64,000 nucleotides of DNA from Pedobacter cryoconitis (GTDB lineage Bacteria > Bacteroidota > Bacteroidia > Sphingobacteriales > Sphingobacteriaceae), in contig NZ_QLLR01000012.1 in NCBI RefSeq assembly GCF_003259615.1, positions 62,001 to 126,000 on the forward strand, in the 5' to 3' direction. This document shows, one piece after another, positions 18,020 through 26,709 of this stretch. Within the stretch, counting starts at the first letter, position 1. Each line of letters begins with the position of its first letter. Position numbers and translations under genes: made by a program. The notes beneath the pieces are model-generated. The model did no database searches and had not been told where the DNA came from. It saw only the letters and a program-made list of their open reading frames with translations.

Positions 18020-19558
18020 CTATTTAGCTGTAAATGTGATACCATCTAAATTCTTTTGTCTGCCGTCAGGTCCTTCAGCAATAATATCTTTAAAAATTAC
18101 AGTCGCTCCTGGTTTAATCGAATTTAATGCCCCTTTGACCTGACTGCTAAATGAACCGCCGCTGTTAGGCATATTCACCGCATCCGATCTTGGATTAATA
18201 AAGGTAGCGTTAAACCTGATCACTTTATATTTAATATCAAACACAAAATCATCCAGTTGTGTCTCAATTGCCCCAGATCTTGCTAACCACTCTAAGTCAA
18301 CACTCCCACCAGATTTACCTTTAACAAAGGCTTTTGGTGTAGGTAATGCTTTTACTCTGAATTCTTGTGAGCCCAGGTTCACAGTTTTACCGGCATTGTT
18401 TGCAGTCACATTGATGTGAAGCGTTTTACCGATCTGATCACCGCCTACGCTCACTGAATATTTACCATTCGAGCCACTCATTGAGCCACCTGAAATGCTT
18501 GCTTTTACGCTTTCCAAAGGAAAACCTGCCGCTGAAACAGAGAACGGATTCGGGATACCTGCATAAATTACGTTCATCTTATCAGGTGAAACCGTAGCCG
18601 ATGGCTTGGCAACCTGGTAAGTTTGTTCCGGAGTTCTGTATTCTTTAACCTGTCCGTCAGTTTGTTTCACGCGGATGGTACCCACCCATTTAAACACACC
18701 TACTGAACCAGTTCCTCCTGTATAGGTTCCTTTTCCGTCTTTAATGGCTAATTTGCCACCGCCAACACTAATTTCAGGACTTGATTTAGAATCACTCGCT
18801 GTTAAAAATACTTGTGCACTGTAAGGCTGTCCCTGAATTACATAAGAAGTCGGCGCAACCGCTACAGCGGCAAACTGATCCAGATTAACCAGTGACTTGT
18901 CCATGTTTCCGAACAATTTCTTAACAATTTCTGCTTCTGCATTTCTTGTATCTGACTGAATTTTGGTCAATACTGTATTTGCAGCAGTTAAAGGTGTACC
19001 TTCTCCGAAGTTAATATCTTCCCACTTCTTTTTACCTTCTATACTTTTTTCCGCATCCTTCGCTTCTAAAGAGAAAGAGACATGTTTACGGTCTTCAGCC
19101 TCTAAAAGGGCAATTAATTTTTCGCGTGTCTCATTGATCTTTGCTTTCAGCTTCTCGCCTTCTTTCGCATTGATCATGATTCCCTGGGCAATATCCTGGT
19201 TTCCTCTTTCTTTCAGGTCACCTGTTTCAGGGTCTATACCACCACCGGCAGTATTGAATTGTTGTTTCAATTGTTGGATATAACCGTTCAGGTCATCCGC
19301 ATATTTTTTCGCCTGATTGGCTTTATCCCAAATCGGCTGTGCCCTTCCAGGCTCCTCTTTAAGTTTAGTATTCTGAAATGCAGTGAACAACTGGTCAATG
19401 CTTGTGCTTACATTCGTACGTGACGAATCCAGACTATCATTGATATTCTTAAAGGCATTCAGTATAGTATCAGATACGTTTAGCGCAAGCATAGCTAACA
19501 ATACCAAATACATGATATTGATCATCTTCTGCCTCGTTGTTTCTTTTCCTCCGGCCAT
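18020..19558 (-). CDS. gldM: Type IX secretion / gliding motor protein GldM
   Basis: GldM (PorM) spans the periplasm and, with GldL, forms the proton-driven motor of type IX secretion. The 512-residue protein opens with the family signature Gly-Gly-Lys-Glu-Thr-Thr-Arg-Gln-Lys-Met-Ile-Asn. One membrane helix follows (about 13-31, Met-Tyr-Leu-Val-Leu-Leu-Ala-Met-Leu-Ala-Leu-Asn-Val). The rest is periplasmic: helical domain D1 and then beta-rich domains D2-D4. Length is normal. It lies 43 bp after gldL and 7 bp before gldN. Confidence 0.96.
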   Translation of the reverse strand: MAGGKETTRQKMINIMYLVLLAMLALNVSDTILNAFKNINDSLDSSRTNVSTSIDQLFTAFQNTKLKEEPGRAQPIWDKANQAKKYADDLNGYIQQLKQQFNTAGGGIDPETGDLKERGNQDIAQGIMINAKEGEKLKAKINETREKLIALLEAEDRKHVSFSLEAKDAEKSIEGKKKWEDINFGEGTPLTAANTVLTKIQSDTRNAEAEIVKKLFGNMDKSLVNLDQFAAVAVAPTSYVIQGQPYSAQVFLTASDSKSSPEISVGGGKLAIKDGKGTYTGGTGSVGVFKWVGTIRVKQTDGQVKEYRTPEQTYQVAKPSATVSPDKMNVIYAGIPNPFSVSAAGFPLESVKASISGGSMSGSNGKYSVSVGGDQIGKTLHINVTANNAGKTVNLGSQEFRVKALPTPKAFVKGKSGGSVDLEWLARSGAIETQLDDFVFDIKYKVIRFNATFINPRSDAVNMPNSGGSFSSQVKGALNSIKPGATVIFKDIIAEGPDGRQKNLDGITFTAK

Positions 19559-19601
19559 TAGTTATGGTTCTCTGTGGTGATTAAATAAATTGATTACCTG
19601 A

Positions 19602-20408
19602 TTATGGACGTGGCTGGTTCATCGCTGTTAACATGTTGCCATAAATAGCATTCAGCGAAGAAAGGTTTTTAGCCAGTTTACCTACTTCTTCCTTAAATTG
19701 TTTCGAATCATCCATCGACTCATTGAAATTAGTCATCGTCGCAGAAAGATTCTGATAGAATTTATTCATTGATTTAAGGTGTGTAGCAGAATCTTGTAAC
19801 TCTAATTCATAAACCGCGTTTAAAGCAGAAAGATTTTTAGAAAGGTTATTCACCTGCTCATGGTAAGCTTTTGAAGCATTACCACTTTCACCCAGTTCTA
19901 CCAGTTGAGAAGTTGCTTTACCAAATGCACCATTCAGCTGATCGAAACCTGCAGAAGCTTGTTTTACTTTTCCGGTGAAATCATTGGTCGCTACTGCTGC
20001 ATCAGCAACGGTAGAAATGGTTGCTACTTTGTCTCCAAAGTTACGTAAGCCAGTACCCAGGCTTTCAATTAATTCAGGGCCGATTTTAGCATCACCCAGC
20101 ATTTTATCCAATGCTGCTGTAGAAGAAGGTCCTGCCACAGCAACCGGTCTTGCAGTAGCTACAGGCAATTCGCCTTTAAAATCGTCTCTTAATTCAGGAT
20201 ATACTTTTTCCCAGGCCAATTCTGGTTCTGGTGGAAAAAATCCGGTGATAAAGAACAAAGCCGCCTCAACACCCAGGCCTATACCAATGGCATAACTTCC
20301 CCAAATACCTCCAATGTGAAGGATTTTACATAATGCCCCCAAAATTACAATACTCGCTCCCCATGAGATTGCCGAGTGTAACCAATTAGAATTCTTTTTA
20401 GCTGCCAT
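19602..20408 (-). CDS. gldL: Type IX secretion / gliding motor protein GldL
   Basis: GldL (PorL) is the cytoplasmic-membrane stator/rotor partner of GldM. The 268-residue protein has two membrane helices (about 13-28 and 34-55) ending in Phe-Phe-Pro-Pro-Glu-Pro-Glu, which keeps the acidic residue proposed to carry protons. A long cytoplasmic coiled-coil tail follows, containing two related Leu-Ala/Ser-Lys-Asn-Leu-Ser-(Ala/Ser)-Leu-Asn-Ala segments (about 190 and 245). That internal duplication is visible in the sequence. It lies between gldK and gldM in the normal order. Confidence 0.96.
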   Translation of the reverse strand: MAAKKNSNWLHSAISWGASIVILGALCKILHIGGIWGSYAIGIGLGVEAALFFITGFFPPEPELAWEKVYPELRDDFKGELPVATARPVAVAGPSSTAALDKMLGDAKIGPELIESLGTGLRNFGDKVATISTVADAAVATNDFTGKVKQASAGFDQLNGAFGKATSQLVELGESGNASKAYHEQVNNLSKNLSALNAVYELELQDSATHLKSMNKFYQNLSATMTNFNESMDDSKQFKEEVGKLAKNLSSLNAIYGNMLTAMNQPRP

Positions 20409-20462
20409 ATTACTACTAGATAGATGTTATTTTTAAAATTTTATAATTGAGATTGAATCAAC

Positions 20463-21833
20463 TTAATTTTTGAAGTGAATGTCAGTACCCGCGTAAGAAG
20501 CAACACATCTGAAGCCGATGTATGATCTCGCCTGATCCTGATATTCGTAAGTACCCACTGCGTTTTGAAGGAAGAAACCAATGTCTTTCCATGACCCGCC
20601 TCTAACTACTTTACGTTTAAGATATTTACTGTCTGTAGTTTTAGCTACATAAGTGAAATTCGGATTGAAATCCAGCAATTGAGGTGCTGCTGAATTGTTG
20701 TACGCTGTGACTGTCCATTCCGCAACGTTACCAGCCATGTTGTACAGCCCGTAATCATTAGGGAAATAAGATTTCACATTGACGGTATATAAACCACCAT
20801 CATCGGAGTAATTTCCTCTGCCTACTTTGAAGTTGGCTTGCATACACCCTTTTGTATTCCTTACATAAGGCCCGCCCCATGGATATTTAGTTTTCACATT
20901 ACCACCTCTTGCTGCATATTCAAATTCAGCATCAGTAGGTAATCTGTACTCCGGGCGTGAGCTTAAAGGAATTTTTCTGGAAGCAGCAACCGGCTCATAT
21001 AAGCGGGTACGCCAGAAGCAAAATGCGTTGGCTTGTTCCCAGGTTACCCCTACTACAGGATAATTATCATAAGAAGGGTGATTGAAGTAAGATTTCACCA
21101 TCGGATCATTCTGAGAATAAGAATAATCTATTTTCCAAACCATGGTATCCGGGTAAACATTCACCGAAGGAAACTGGTTTGGGTTATTCGGATCTGGTGA
21201 ATCCACATAACTTTCAATAAAGTCTTTACGCTTTTTTGTCGGATCTTTTCTTCCGGCTTCTGCCAGGTCAAGATTCACGAAACTATAAGAATATCTTAAT
21301 TTTCTGATGTCTAAATCATTGCGCCCAGGTAATGCGTCATCACCTGCATAATACATGTCCTTGAATTTATTGCTCAGGCCGCCCTTTTTATCGTTCCACA
21401 TGGCAGAACCATTACCAACTTTTTTCCAGTCAATGTTCTTCTGTCCTGAGGTGAGGCTCGCTCCCCCTGCAGTCTGGCCTTTGGGGGTGATGAAATAGCC
21501 TGGAGCTCCGCCCGGGCCAACACTTGTCAAAGCCACAGAGTCTCTTACCCAATTCACAAACTGTCTGTATTTTGCGTTGGTGATCTCAGTTTCGTCCATA
21601 TAGAACGCACTGAATGAGGTCATCTTACTGGGAGAAGTCTGCGAGTTGTTAATATCTTCGTCAGACATACCAATAAGTGTTTTGCCCTGAGGGATGTAGA
21701 CCATTCCTCTTGGCATTTTCTTGTTGTTGAATTTTTTATTGTATACACCAACCAGCTCCCCTTGTCCACCTTTTCCGCAGCTAGAAAACAATGCTGTAAT
21801 TATTAAAAAACCCAGTGTGTAAATTTTCCTCAT
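20463..21833 (-). CDS. gldK: Type IX secretion / gliding lipoprotein GldK
   Basis: GldK (PorK) is an outer-membrane lipoprotein that forms a ring with GldN. The 456-residue protein has a lipobox ending Phe-Ser-Ser-Cys (Cys19). A formylglycine-generating-enzyme (SUMF1) fold follows, with Met-Asp-Glu-Thr-Glu-Ile-Thr-Asn near residue 78, Arg-Leu-Pro-Thr-Asp-Ala-Glu-Phe-Glu-Tyr-Ala-Ala-Arg-Gly near 298 and a closing Gly-Phe-Arg-Cys. In this family the fold is structural, not enzymatic. A hairpin terminator lies upstream at 21923-21957, so the gld operon probably has its own promoter in 21834-21922. Confidence 0.95.
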   Translation of the reverse strand: MRKIYTLGFLIITALFSSCGKGGQGELVGVYNKKFNNKKMPRGMVYIPQGKTLIGMSDEDINNSQTSPSKMTSFSAFYMDETEITNAKYRQFVNWVRDSVALTSVGPGGAPGYFITPKGQTAGGASLTSGQKNIDWKKVGNGSAMWNDKKGGLSNKFKDMYYAGDDALPGRNDLDIRKLRYSYSFVNLDLAEAGRKDPTKKRKDFIESYVDSPDPNNPNQFPSVNVYPDTMVWKIDYSYSQNDPMVKSYFNHPSYDNYPVVGVTWEQANAFCFWRTRLYEPVAASRKIPLSSRPEYRLPTDAEFEYAARGGNVKTKYPWGGPYVRNTKGCMQANFKVGRGNYSDDGGLYTVNVKSYFPNDYGLYNMAGNVAEWTVTAYNNSAAPQLLDFNPNFTYVAKTTDSKYLKRKVVRGGSWKDIGFFLQNAVGTYEYQDQARSYIGFRCVASYAGTDIHFKN

Positions 21834-21922
21834 AAGCCCTGGAGCAATTTTACAACAATTTTATCAAATATGATTGATATAAACAATTATTATCAGATAA
21901 ATATAAGTCTTAAACACAAAAA

Positions 21923-21957
21923 AAGCAAGATGTTAATAATTATATAACATCTTGCTT
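21923..21957 (-). terminator. Terminator downstream of hemD
   Basis: A 13-bp stem (21923-21935 with 21945-21957) followed, on the minus strand, by a run of T. It separates the hemD unit from the gldK operon. Confidence 0.8.
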
Positions 21958-22027
21958 AATAGATTTAAAAGAATTTAGCAGGCTATTTCATTCCCCAATT
22001 TGGGAAAATTTATCAACACAACTTTTA

Positions 22028-22798
22028 TTACTTATTGGATTTCTTAATATAATTTTCAATTGCCATGATCATCGAAGGTGATTCTGGTGAAGGTGCAGCA
22101 ATATCAACGATCAGGTTGTTATCCATAATTGCCTTGTGGGTATTTACGCCAAACGCTGCAATCCTTGTATTATTTTGCTGAAATGTAGGGAAATTTGTAT
22201 AAAGCGATTGAATACTTGACGGGCTGAAAAAGGAGATCATGTCATAAGTCACTTCAGCAAGATCTGAAAGATCACTTACTACGGTCTTAAACAATACTGC
22301 CGGGGTCAGATCGTATCCATTTTTCAACAGGAAATTCATCGTATCTTCCGTCGCTACGTCAGAACACGGGTAAAGGAATTTCTCCCCTGCATGTTTCTTC
22401 AGTACTTCCGATAAATCGGCAGCGGTCTGCTTACCGAAGAAGATCTTCCGTTTCCGGTACTGGATATATTTCTGAAGATATAGGGCGGTTGATTCCGAAA
22501 TACAAAAGTACTTCAGATCTGCAGGCACTTCGTACCGCATTTCCTCACTAATTCTAAAAAAATGATCTACCGCATTCCTGCTTGTAAAAACTACAGCAGT
22601 AAAATCAGCTAATGTGATCTTGTCTTTTCTGAAGTCCCTTGCTGGAATACCTTCCACATGAATGAAGGATCTGAAATCAATTTTTAAATTGTATTTCTTA
22701 GCCAAATCAAAGTATGGGGACTTCTCTGTTTCGGGCTTTGGCAAAGTTATCAGTATACTTTTTACTTTACGCAACCTATCTTCTGTTTTTTCTTGCAT
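22028..22798 (-). CDS. hemD: Uroporphyrinogen-III synthase
   Basis: HemD closes and inverts ring D of hydroxymethylbilane to give uroporphyrinogen III for heme. The 256-residue protein has the two-domain HemD pattern. It includes Val-Val-Phe-Thr-Ser-Arg-Asn-Ala-Val near residue 88, the Ala-Ala-Asp-Leu block near 150, Tyr-Pro-Cys-Ser-Asp in the hinge, and Phe-Phe-Ser-Pro-Ser-Ser-Ile in the second domain. The family is poorly conserved, but these anchors are typical. It follows the DUF4271 gene by 9 bp, so the two are co-transcribed. Demand for heme is high given the oxidase genes in this window. Confidence 0.88.
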   Translation of the reverse strand: MQEKTEDRLRKVKSILITLPKPETEKSPYFDLAKKYNLKIDFRSFIHVEGIPARDFRKDKITLADFTAVVFTSRNAVDHFFRISEEMRYEVPADLKYFCISESTALYLQKYIQYRKRKIFFGKQTAADLSEVLKKHAGEKFLYPCSDVATEDTMNFLLKNGYDLTPAVLFKTVVSDLSDLAEVTYDMISFFSPSSIQSLYTNFPTFQQNNTRIAAFGVNTHKAIMDNNLIVDIAAPSPESPSMIMAIENYIKKSNK

Positions 22799-22807
22799 TT
22801 TACCTAA

Positions 22808-23794
22808 TTACAGCTCCAATCCTATGGCCTTGATTAATATCAAAATAGGACATATTTCGAGGGCACAAAAGTACATAAATAAATAGAACTTCGAAAACCG
22901 ATAATGAGATAAAATATTTATTCCTGCTCTTATAAATTGAAACGTGAAGATAATCCCCAACAAAATAAATGAGATAACTATGTAGTATATACCATATTTC
23001 ATTGGCGATAAGGCAAAAGCGACAACCAGTGGAATGAAGATTAAGGAGATATTAAAATAACTCAAATATAATATAGAAACGTACTCGTGGACTGCTTTTT
23101 GGATGTTAAACAGATGTCCGAGCACACGCAATAAAAGAATTTTCGTCGCATATAGTACGACAATAAGAATAGAAACACTGACGAAAAAACGGAAGCCCTG
23201 GTGCACGTAAGCGAGCTGATAATATTGCGCCACGAGATAAAAAAACATTCCGATTGTGAAGCCAAATTGTATAAATAAAAATAAAAACGGCCATGAACTG
23301 AACACATTATCTTCTTTATTCAGGTTATTTAGTCCGCGATTACTGTAAAAAGATTGCACAATACTCTGTAATTGTTTGGCAAAAGAGATCCTGAGGATGG
23401 CAAAAACAACTAGTAACAAGACTATAAAACCGAGTACCCAGGTCTGCCCTTTATGCAGTGGATTACCTGTCCTGAACTTGCTCACTTTTTTCAGTTTACT
23501 GTATTTTTTAAACCAGGCATCGAGATCAAGTTTCTCAAAAACATTGACCTTCATGATACTGTCCATCAAAATGTGTTTGTTGATCAAAGAGTCCGGAAGA
23601 ATCCAGGTATGCGTCATGATGGAGTCAGTAACGAACTTTTGCCGCGCCAAAAATGCAGAGTCTCTGACCACGCGAGGTTTATAAACCCTGCGCTGTACGG
23701 TAGAATCTCTGACAACAGCCAAATTCTGCGCATTCGCCTTTCCAAAGCCCGCTATGCACAGCAGGAAAAAAGTCATCAAAAAGTATTTATACAT
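22808..23794 (-). CDS. DUF4271 membrane protein
   Basis: A 328-residue protein with a signal peptide (ending Ala-Asn-Ala-Gln), a charged Arg/Val-rich periplasmic segment with two Val-Arg-Asp-Ser motifs, and then about seven membrane helices from residue 115 onward. This fits the Bacteroidota-specific DUF4271 family, which commonly precedes hemD. Function is unknown. The pairing suggests a link to tetrapyrrole metabolism or envelope stress, which is inference only. The structured RNA candidate at 23889-23997 lies about 95 bp upstream on the same strand. Confidence 0.75.
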   Translation of the reverse strand: MYKYFLMTFFLLCIAGFGKANAQNLAVVRDSTVQRRVYKPRVVRDSAFLARQKFVTDSIMTHTWILPDSLINKHILMDSIMKVNVFEKLDLDAWFKKYSKLKKVSKFRTGNPLHKGQTWVLGFIVLLLVVFAILRISFAKQLQSIVQSFYSNRGLNNLNKEDNVFSSWPFLFLFIQFGFTIGMFFYLVAQYYQLAYVHQGFRFFVSVSILIVVLYATKILLLRVLGHLFNIQKAVHEYVSILYLSYFNISLIFIPLVVAFALSPMKYGIYYIVISFILLGIIFTFQFIRAGINILSHYRFSKFYLFMYFCALEICPILILIKAIGLEL

Positions 23795-23888
23795 CGACCT
23801 ATTAAAGTAACGGGATTATTCCTTTGTGCAAATCTAAGATATTATTATTTCACATTCATGCTTTGCTACAGATTAGCAAGGCCGCGAT

Positions 23889-23997
23889 GAGCAGGGACAC
23901 AGTTATGTATGTATCCACATCATGTCTGGCTCAGCTCCACAGTGGACTCACTGAGGATTCATACCCTGGTTAACCAGACGCAAACTACTCCCTGCTC
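23889..23997 (-). ncRNA. Structured RNA candidate, 6S-like
   Basis: A 109-nt segment is closed by a perfect 9-bp stem (23889-23897 with 23989-23997). Moving inward there is a large asymmetric bubble, a 6-bp stem (23924-23929 with 23974-23979), and a terminal hairpin with CTCAG/CTGAG and TCCA/TGGA pairings. A long, mostly double-stranded rod with an open central bubble is the plan of 6S RNA, which binds the housekeeping RNA polymerase. The size matches the short 6S forms known in Bacteroidota. The minus-strand 5' half also resembles the start of E. coli 6S by eye. The strand is uncertain because the fold is nearly symmetric. A leader element of the DUF4271-hemD operon is the alternative. Confidence 0.45.
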
Positions 23998-24038
23998 TTT
24001 ACAAAAGCAGGTAGAAATTCAAGAACTAATAAGAGTTT

Positions 24039-24587
24039 TTAGAAGATTGGACAGGCAGCACCAGGCAAAATTCCTTCCTGGTCTGTTTTCAGCACTTTAT
24101 CTTTGCCACTGCCGGTAATGATCCAGATGGAGTCGAAATCGTTCGGGTTCCAGCTTAGTTTCTGGTGCTTGATTCCGAGCGCTTTAGCCAGTGCAGGAAT
24201 ATTACCATGGTTCCAGACTAATAACACTGTTCCTTTTTTATGTTTGATTTCTTTAGCAATACTGGCATAATCTGCTCCATTAAAGCTGCTGTTGATACTT
24301 AAATTATATTTAATGGCAAAAGGGCTTATGGTCTGAAACATGCGCGAATGGCTGGTCTGGTTCCCGTTACCTAAAGAGGGCACATAGATTGCAGTTGGAA
24401 CTCCAATCTTTTTAGACAGGATGCTGGTAAGCTTTAAAGACCTGTTAAGTCCTTTACAGTTGAGATTTTCATTCTGTTCTTGTTTTTCTCCATGACGGAT
24501 AATGACAATTTTGGCTTGCGATTTTACGATCAGGGGTAAAATCAGGGCAGATAACAAGCATAGAATAGTCAGGGCAGTTTTTTTCAT
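24039..24587 (-). CDS. Histidine phosphatase family protein (SixA-like), exported
   Basis: The 182-residue protein has a signal peptide (about 1-24) and the phosphohistidine motif Ile-Ile-Arg-His-Gly-Glu-Lys at residues 29-35. A second catalytic histidine is in Trp-Asn-His-Gly-Asn near residue 130. This is the short branch of the histidine phosphatase (phosphoglycerate mutase-like) superfamily. Because it is exported, a periplasmic phosphomonoesterase role is more likely than a phosphorelay role. The substrate is unknown. It has its own upstream promoter signal and stands alone. Confidence 0.8.
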   Translation of the reverse strand: MKKTALTILCLLSALILPLIVKSQAKIVIIRHGEKQEQNENLNCKGLNRSLKLTSILSKKIGVPTAIYVPSLGNGNQTSHSRMFQTISPFAIKYNLSINSSFNGADYASIAKEIKHKKGTVLLVWNHGNIPALAKALGIKHQKLSWNPNDFDSIWIITGSGKDKVLKTDQEGILPGAACPIF

Positions 24588-24632
24588 GAGGTTTAAATAT
24601 AACGCATGAGTTGGTTAAATAATTATCCGGCT

Positions 24633-24662
24633 CAAATATAAAGAACAGGTAAGCTGATTAAA
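24633..24662 (-). promoter_or_regulatory. Promoter of the histidine phosphatase gene
   Basis: On the minus strand TTTA (24662-24659), an 18-base spacer and TATATTTG (24640-24633, a perfect TAnnTTTG) precede the ATG at 24587 by about 45 bases. This is a standard Bacteroidota layout. Confidence 0.45.
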
Positions 24663-24688
24663 TAGCTGAAGAAACACATAATTGCGCT

Positions 24689-24696
24689 TACCTTTG
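24689..24696 (+). promoter_or_regulatory. -7 element of hemW, four bases before its ATG
   Basis: TACCTTTG is a perfect TAnnTTTG match lying four bases upstream of the hemW start codon. Transcription should begin at or within a few bases of the ATG, giving a leaderless mRNA. The -33 element is not convincing. Confidence 0.45.
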
Positions 24697-24700
24697 CCCC

Positions 24701-25846
24701 ATGGCAGGAATTTATATCCATATCCCCTTTTGTAAACAAGCTTGTAATTATTGTGATTTTCATTTCAGCACTTCTCTGCAGCATGTAGATGAAATGACGG
24801 ATGCGATTTGCAAAGAGATCCTTTTAAAAAAGAGCAGAATAGCTGATGAGCATATTGGGAGCATTTATTTTGGTGGCGGCACACCTTCTCTTTTACCGGA
24901 GAAATCACTGGCTAAAATCTTTGATACTTTAACCTCCAATTTCTCTATAGCGGCCGATGCGGAAATCACCATTGAAACCAATCCTGATGATTTAGACGCA
25001 AAGAAAATCGCACAATTGCGTCAGCTTCCTGTGAACCGCTTCAGCATTGGTATACAGTCCTTTTTTAATGACGACCTGCTCTGGATGAACAGGGCACATA
25101 CTTCCAACGAAGCAGAAACCTGTATTAAACGTAGTCAGGATGCAGGATTTGAGAATCTGAGTATTGATCTTATTTACGGGTTCCCTTTGCTGACCGATGA
25201 AAAGTGGCTGAGCAATATCAATAAAGCAATCAGCCTGCAAACTCCGCATATTTCTGCCTATTCATTAACCGTTGAGCCTAAAACAGCTTTAGCAGCAGCC
25301 ATAAAAAAGGGTAAACAAATCCCTGTAAATGACGAGCAGAGCGCTGCACAGTTTATCACGCTGACAGAAAAGTTAGCTATAGCAGGCTTTGATCATTATG
25401 AAATATCAAATTATAGTTTACCTGGCCGTCATGCGGTGCACAATACCAATTACTGGAGAGGCATTCCCTATTTAGGAATTGGCCCTTCTGCACACGGCTT
25501 TAACGGAAATGTCAGGTATTTGAACATCGCAAACAATGCTAAATATATGCAGCAGTTAGCGCTGGGTAAATTAGCAGAGACGATCGAAGAACTGGATATT
25601 TATGACCGGTTTAACGAGTATATAATGACTTCGCTTCGCACGATGTGGGGTACAGATTTACAAAAAATAGGCAATGAATTTGGTAAGCTCTTCCTGGAAG
25701 ATACGCTGAAAAACATTGTTCCTTTTTTACAGCGCGATTGGCTGAAAAACGAGAATAACAGGTTAATATTGACCCCTGACGGCAAGTTATTTGCCGATTA
25801 TATCGCTTCAGAATTATTCCTTTTAGACGAGCACCCGGAAGATTAA
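24701..25846 (+). CDS. hemW: Radical SAM heme chaperone HemW
   Basis: HemW is a radical SAM protein related to the oxygen-independent coproporphyrinogen oxidase HemN. It is thought to insert heme into respiratory enzymes. The 381-residue protein begins almost directly with the cluster motif Cys-x3-Cys-x2-Cys (Cys11, Cys15 and Cys18), as HemW does; true HemN has a longer N-terminus and an extra Cys. Gly-Gly-Gly-Thr-Pro-Ser and Gly-Pro-Ser-Ala-His-Gly motifs are present. It is often annotated as coproporphyrinogen oxidase, but HemW fits better. Confidence 0.9.
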   Translation: MAGIYIHIPFCKQACNYCDFHFSTSLQHVDEMTDAICKEILLKKSRIADEHIGSIYFGGGTPSLLPEKSLAKIFDTLTSNFSIAADAEITIETNPDDLDAKKIAQLRQLPVNRFSIGIQSFFNDDLLWMNRAHTSNEAETCIKRSQDAGFENLSIDLIYGFPLLTDEKWLSNINKAISLQTPHISAYSLTVEPKTALAAAIKKGKQIPVNDEQSAAQFITLTEKLAIAGFDHYEISNYSLPGRHAVHNTNYWRGIPYLGIGPSAHGFNGNVRYLNIANNAKYMQQLALGKLAETIEELDIYDRFNEYIMTSLRTMWGTDLQKIGNEFGKLFLEDTLKNIVPFLQRDWLKNENNRLILTPDGKLFADYIASELFLLDEHPED

Positions 25847-25872
25847 TCCTGAATAATTAATAAAAAACTACA

Positions 25873-26676
25873 ATGAAGACTAAAGTAATCTGGATCACGG
25901 GAGCTTCTTCGGGTATCGGCGAAGCACTCGTTTATGCTTATAATAATTCAGGGGCAAACCTTATTATTTCTGCCCGCAACAGGGATGAACTTTTCAGGGT
26001 AAAAGGGAACTGTAAAAATCAGATCAATGTACATGTACTTTCTTTTGACCTGGAAGATACTGCCCATTTAGCGGATAAGGCCAGGGATGCACAGAAAATA
26101 TTCGGACATATTGATCTGCTGATCAACAGTGGAGGATTGAGCCAGCGGTCATTAGCACTGGAAACGGCATTGAATGTAGAACAAAAGTTGATGAATGTTA
26201 ACTTTTGGGGTACGGTTGCTTTGAGTAAAGCTGTATTGCCGCAGATGATTGCGAATGGCGGTGGTAAAATTGTCTGCATCAGTAGCCTGACAGGTAAATT
26301 TGGTACCGCATACCGCTCTGCTTATGCGGCTTCCAAACATGCTTTACATGGGTACTTCGATTCTTTACGCTCAGAAGTAGCTGACAAAAATATTCAGATT
26401 ACCCTGGTTTGTCCAGGTTATATTAAAACTAATATTTCGCTGAACGCGATGACTGCTGATGGCCAGCTGCATAACAAAATGGATGAGAACCAGGAGTCTG
26501 GTCTTGCACCGGCCGAGTGTGCGGCCCTAATCGTTAAAGCTATTCAGCAGAACAAGGAAGAAGTTTATATGGGCGGTAAAGAAGTGAAGGGAATTTTGTT
26601 CAAACGTTTTTTCCCTTTAAGGTTCTCCAAATACATGAGAACAAAAAATTTGGCTATTCAGAAAACCAAGCACTAA
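25873..26676 (+). CDS. Short-chain dehydrogenase/reductase
   Basis: The 267-residue SDR has the NAD(P) motif Thr-Gly-Ala-Ser-Ser-Gly-Ile-Gly (residues 9-16). Further features are Asp-Leu-Leu-Ile-Asn-Ser-Gly-Gly, a catalytic Ser in Ile-Ser-Ser-Leu-Thr-Gly, and Tyr-Ala-Ala-Ser-Lys near residue 153. The second glycine-rich motif reads Asn-Ser-Gly-Gly where Asn-Asn-Ala-Gly is usual. The C-terminal half resembles the DHRS7B/acyl-reductase-like class, with a basic hydrophobic tail. The substrate is unknown. It follows hemW by 26 bp and may share its transcript. Confidence 0.85.
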   Translation: MKTKVIWITGASSGIGEALVYAYNNSGANLIISARNRDELFRVKGNCKNQINVHVLSFDLEDTAHLADKARDAQKIFGHIDLLINSGGLSQRSLALETALNVEQKLMNVNFWGTVALSKAVLPQMIANGGGKIVCISSLTGKFGTAYRSAYAASKHALHGYFDSLRSEVADKNIQITLVCPGYIKTNISLNAMTADGQLHNKMDENQESGLAPAECAALIVKAIQQNKEEVYMGGKEVKGILFKRFFPLRFSKYMRTKNLAIQKTKH

Positions 26677-26709
26677 AATTCGCCGTATCTCCTGCTATAA
26701 AACAAAATC

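Noticed and set aside
23062-23307. Small Cys/Phe-rich frames opposite or within the DUF4271 gene
   Set aside because: They lie entirely within the membrane-protein gene in other frames and show no domain or start signal.
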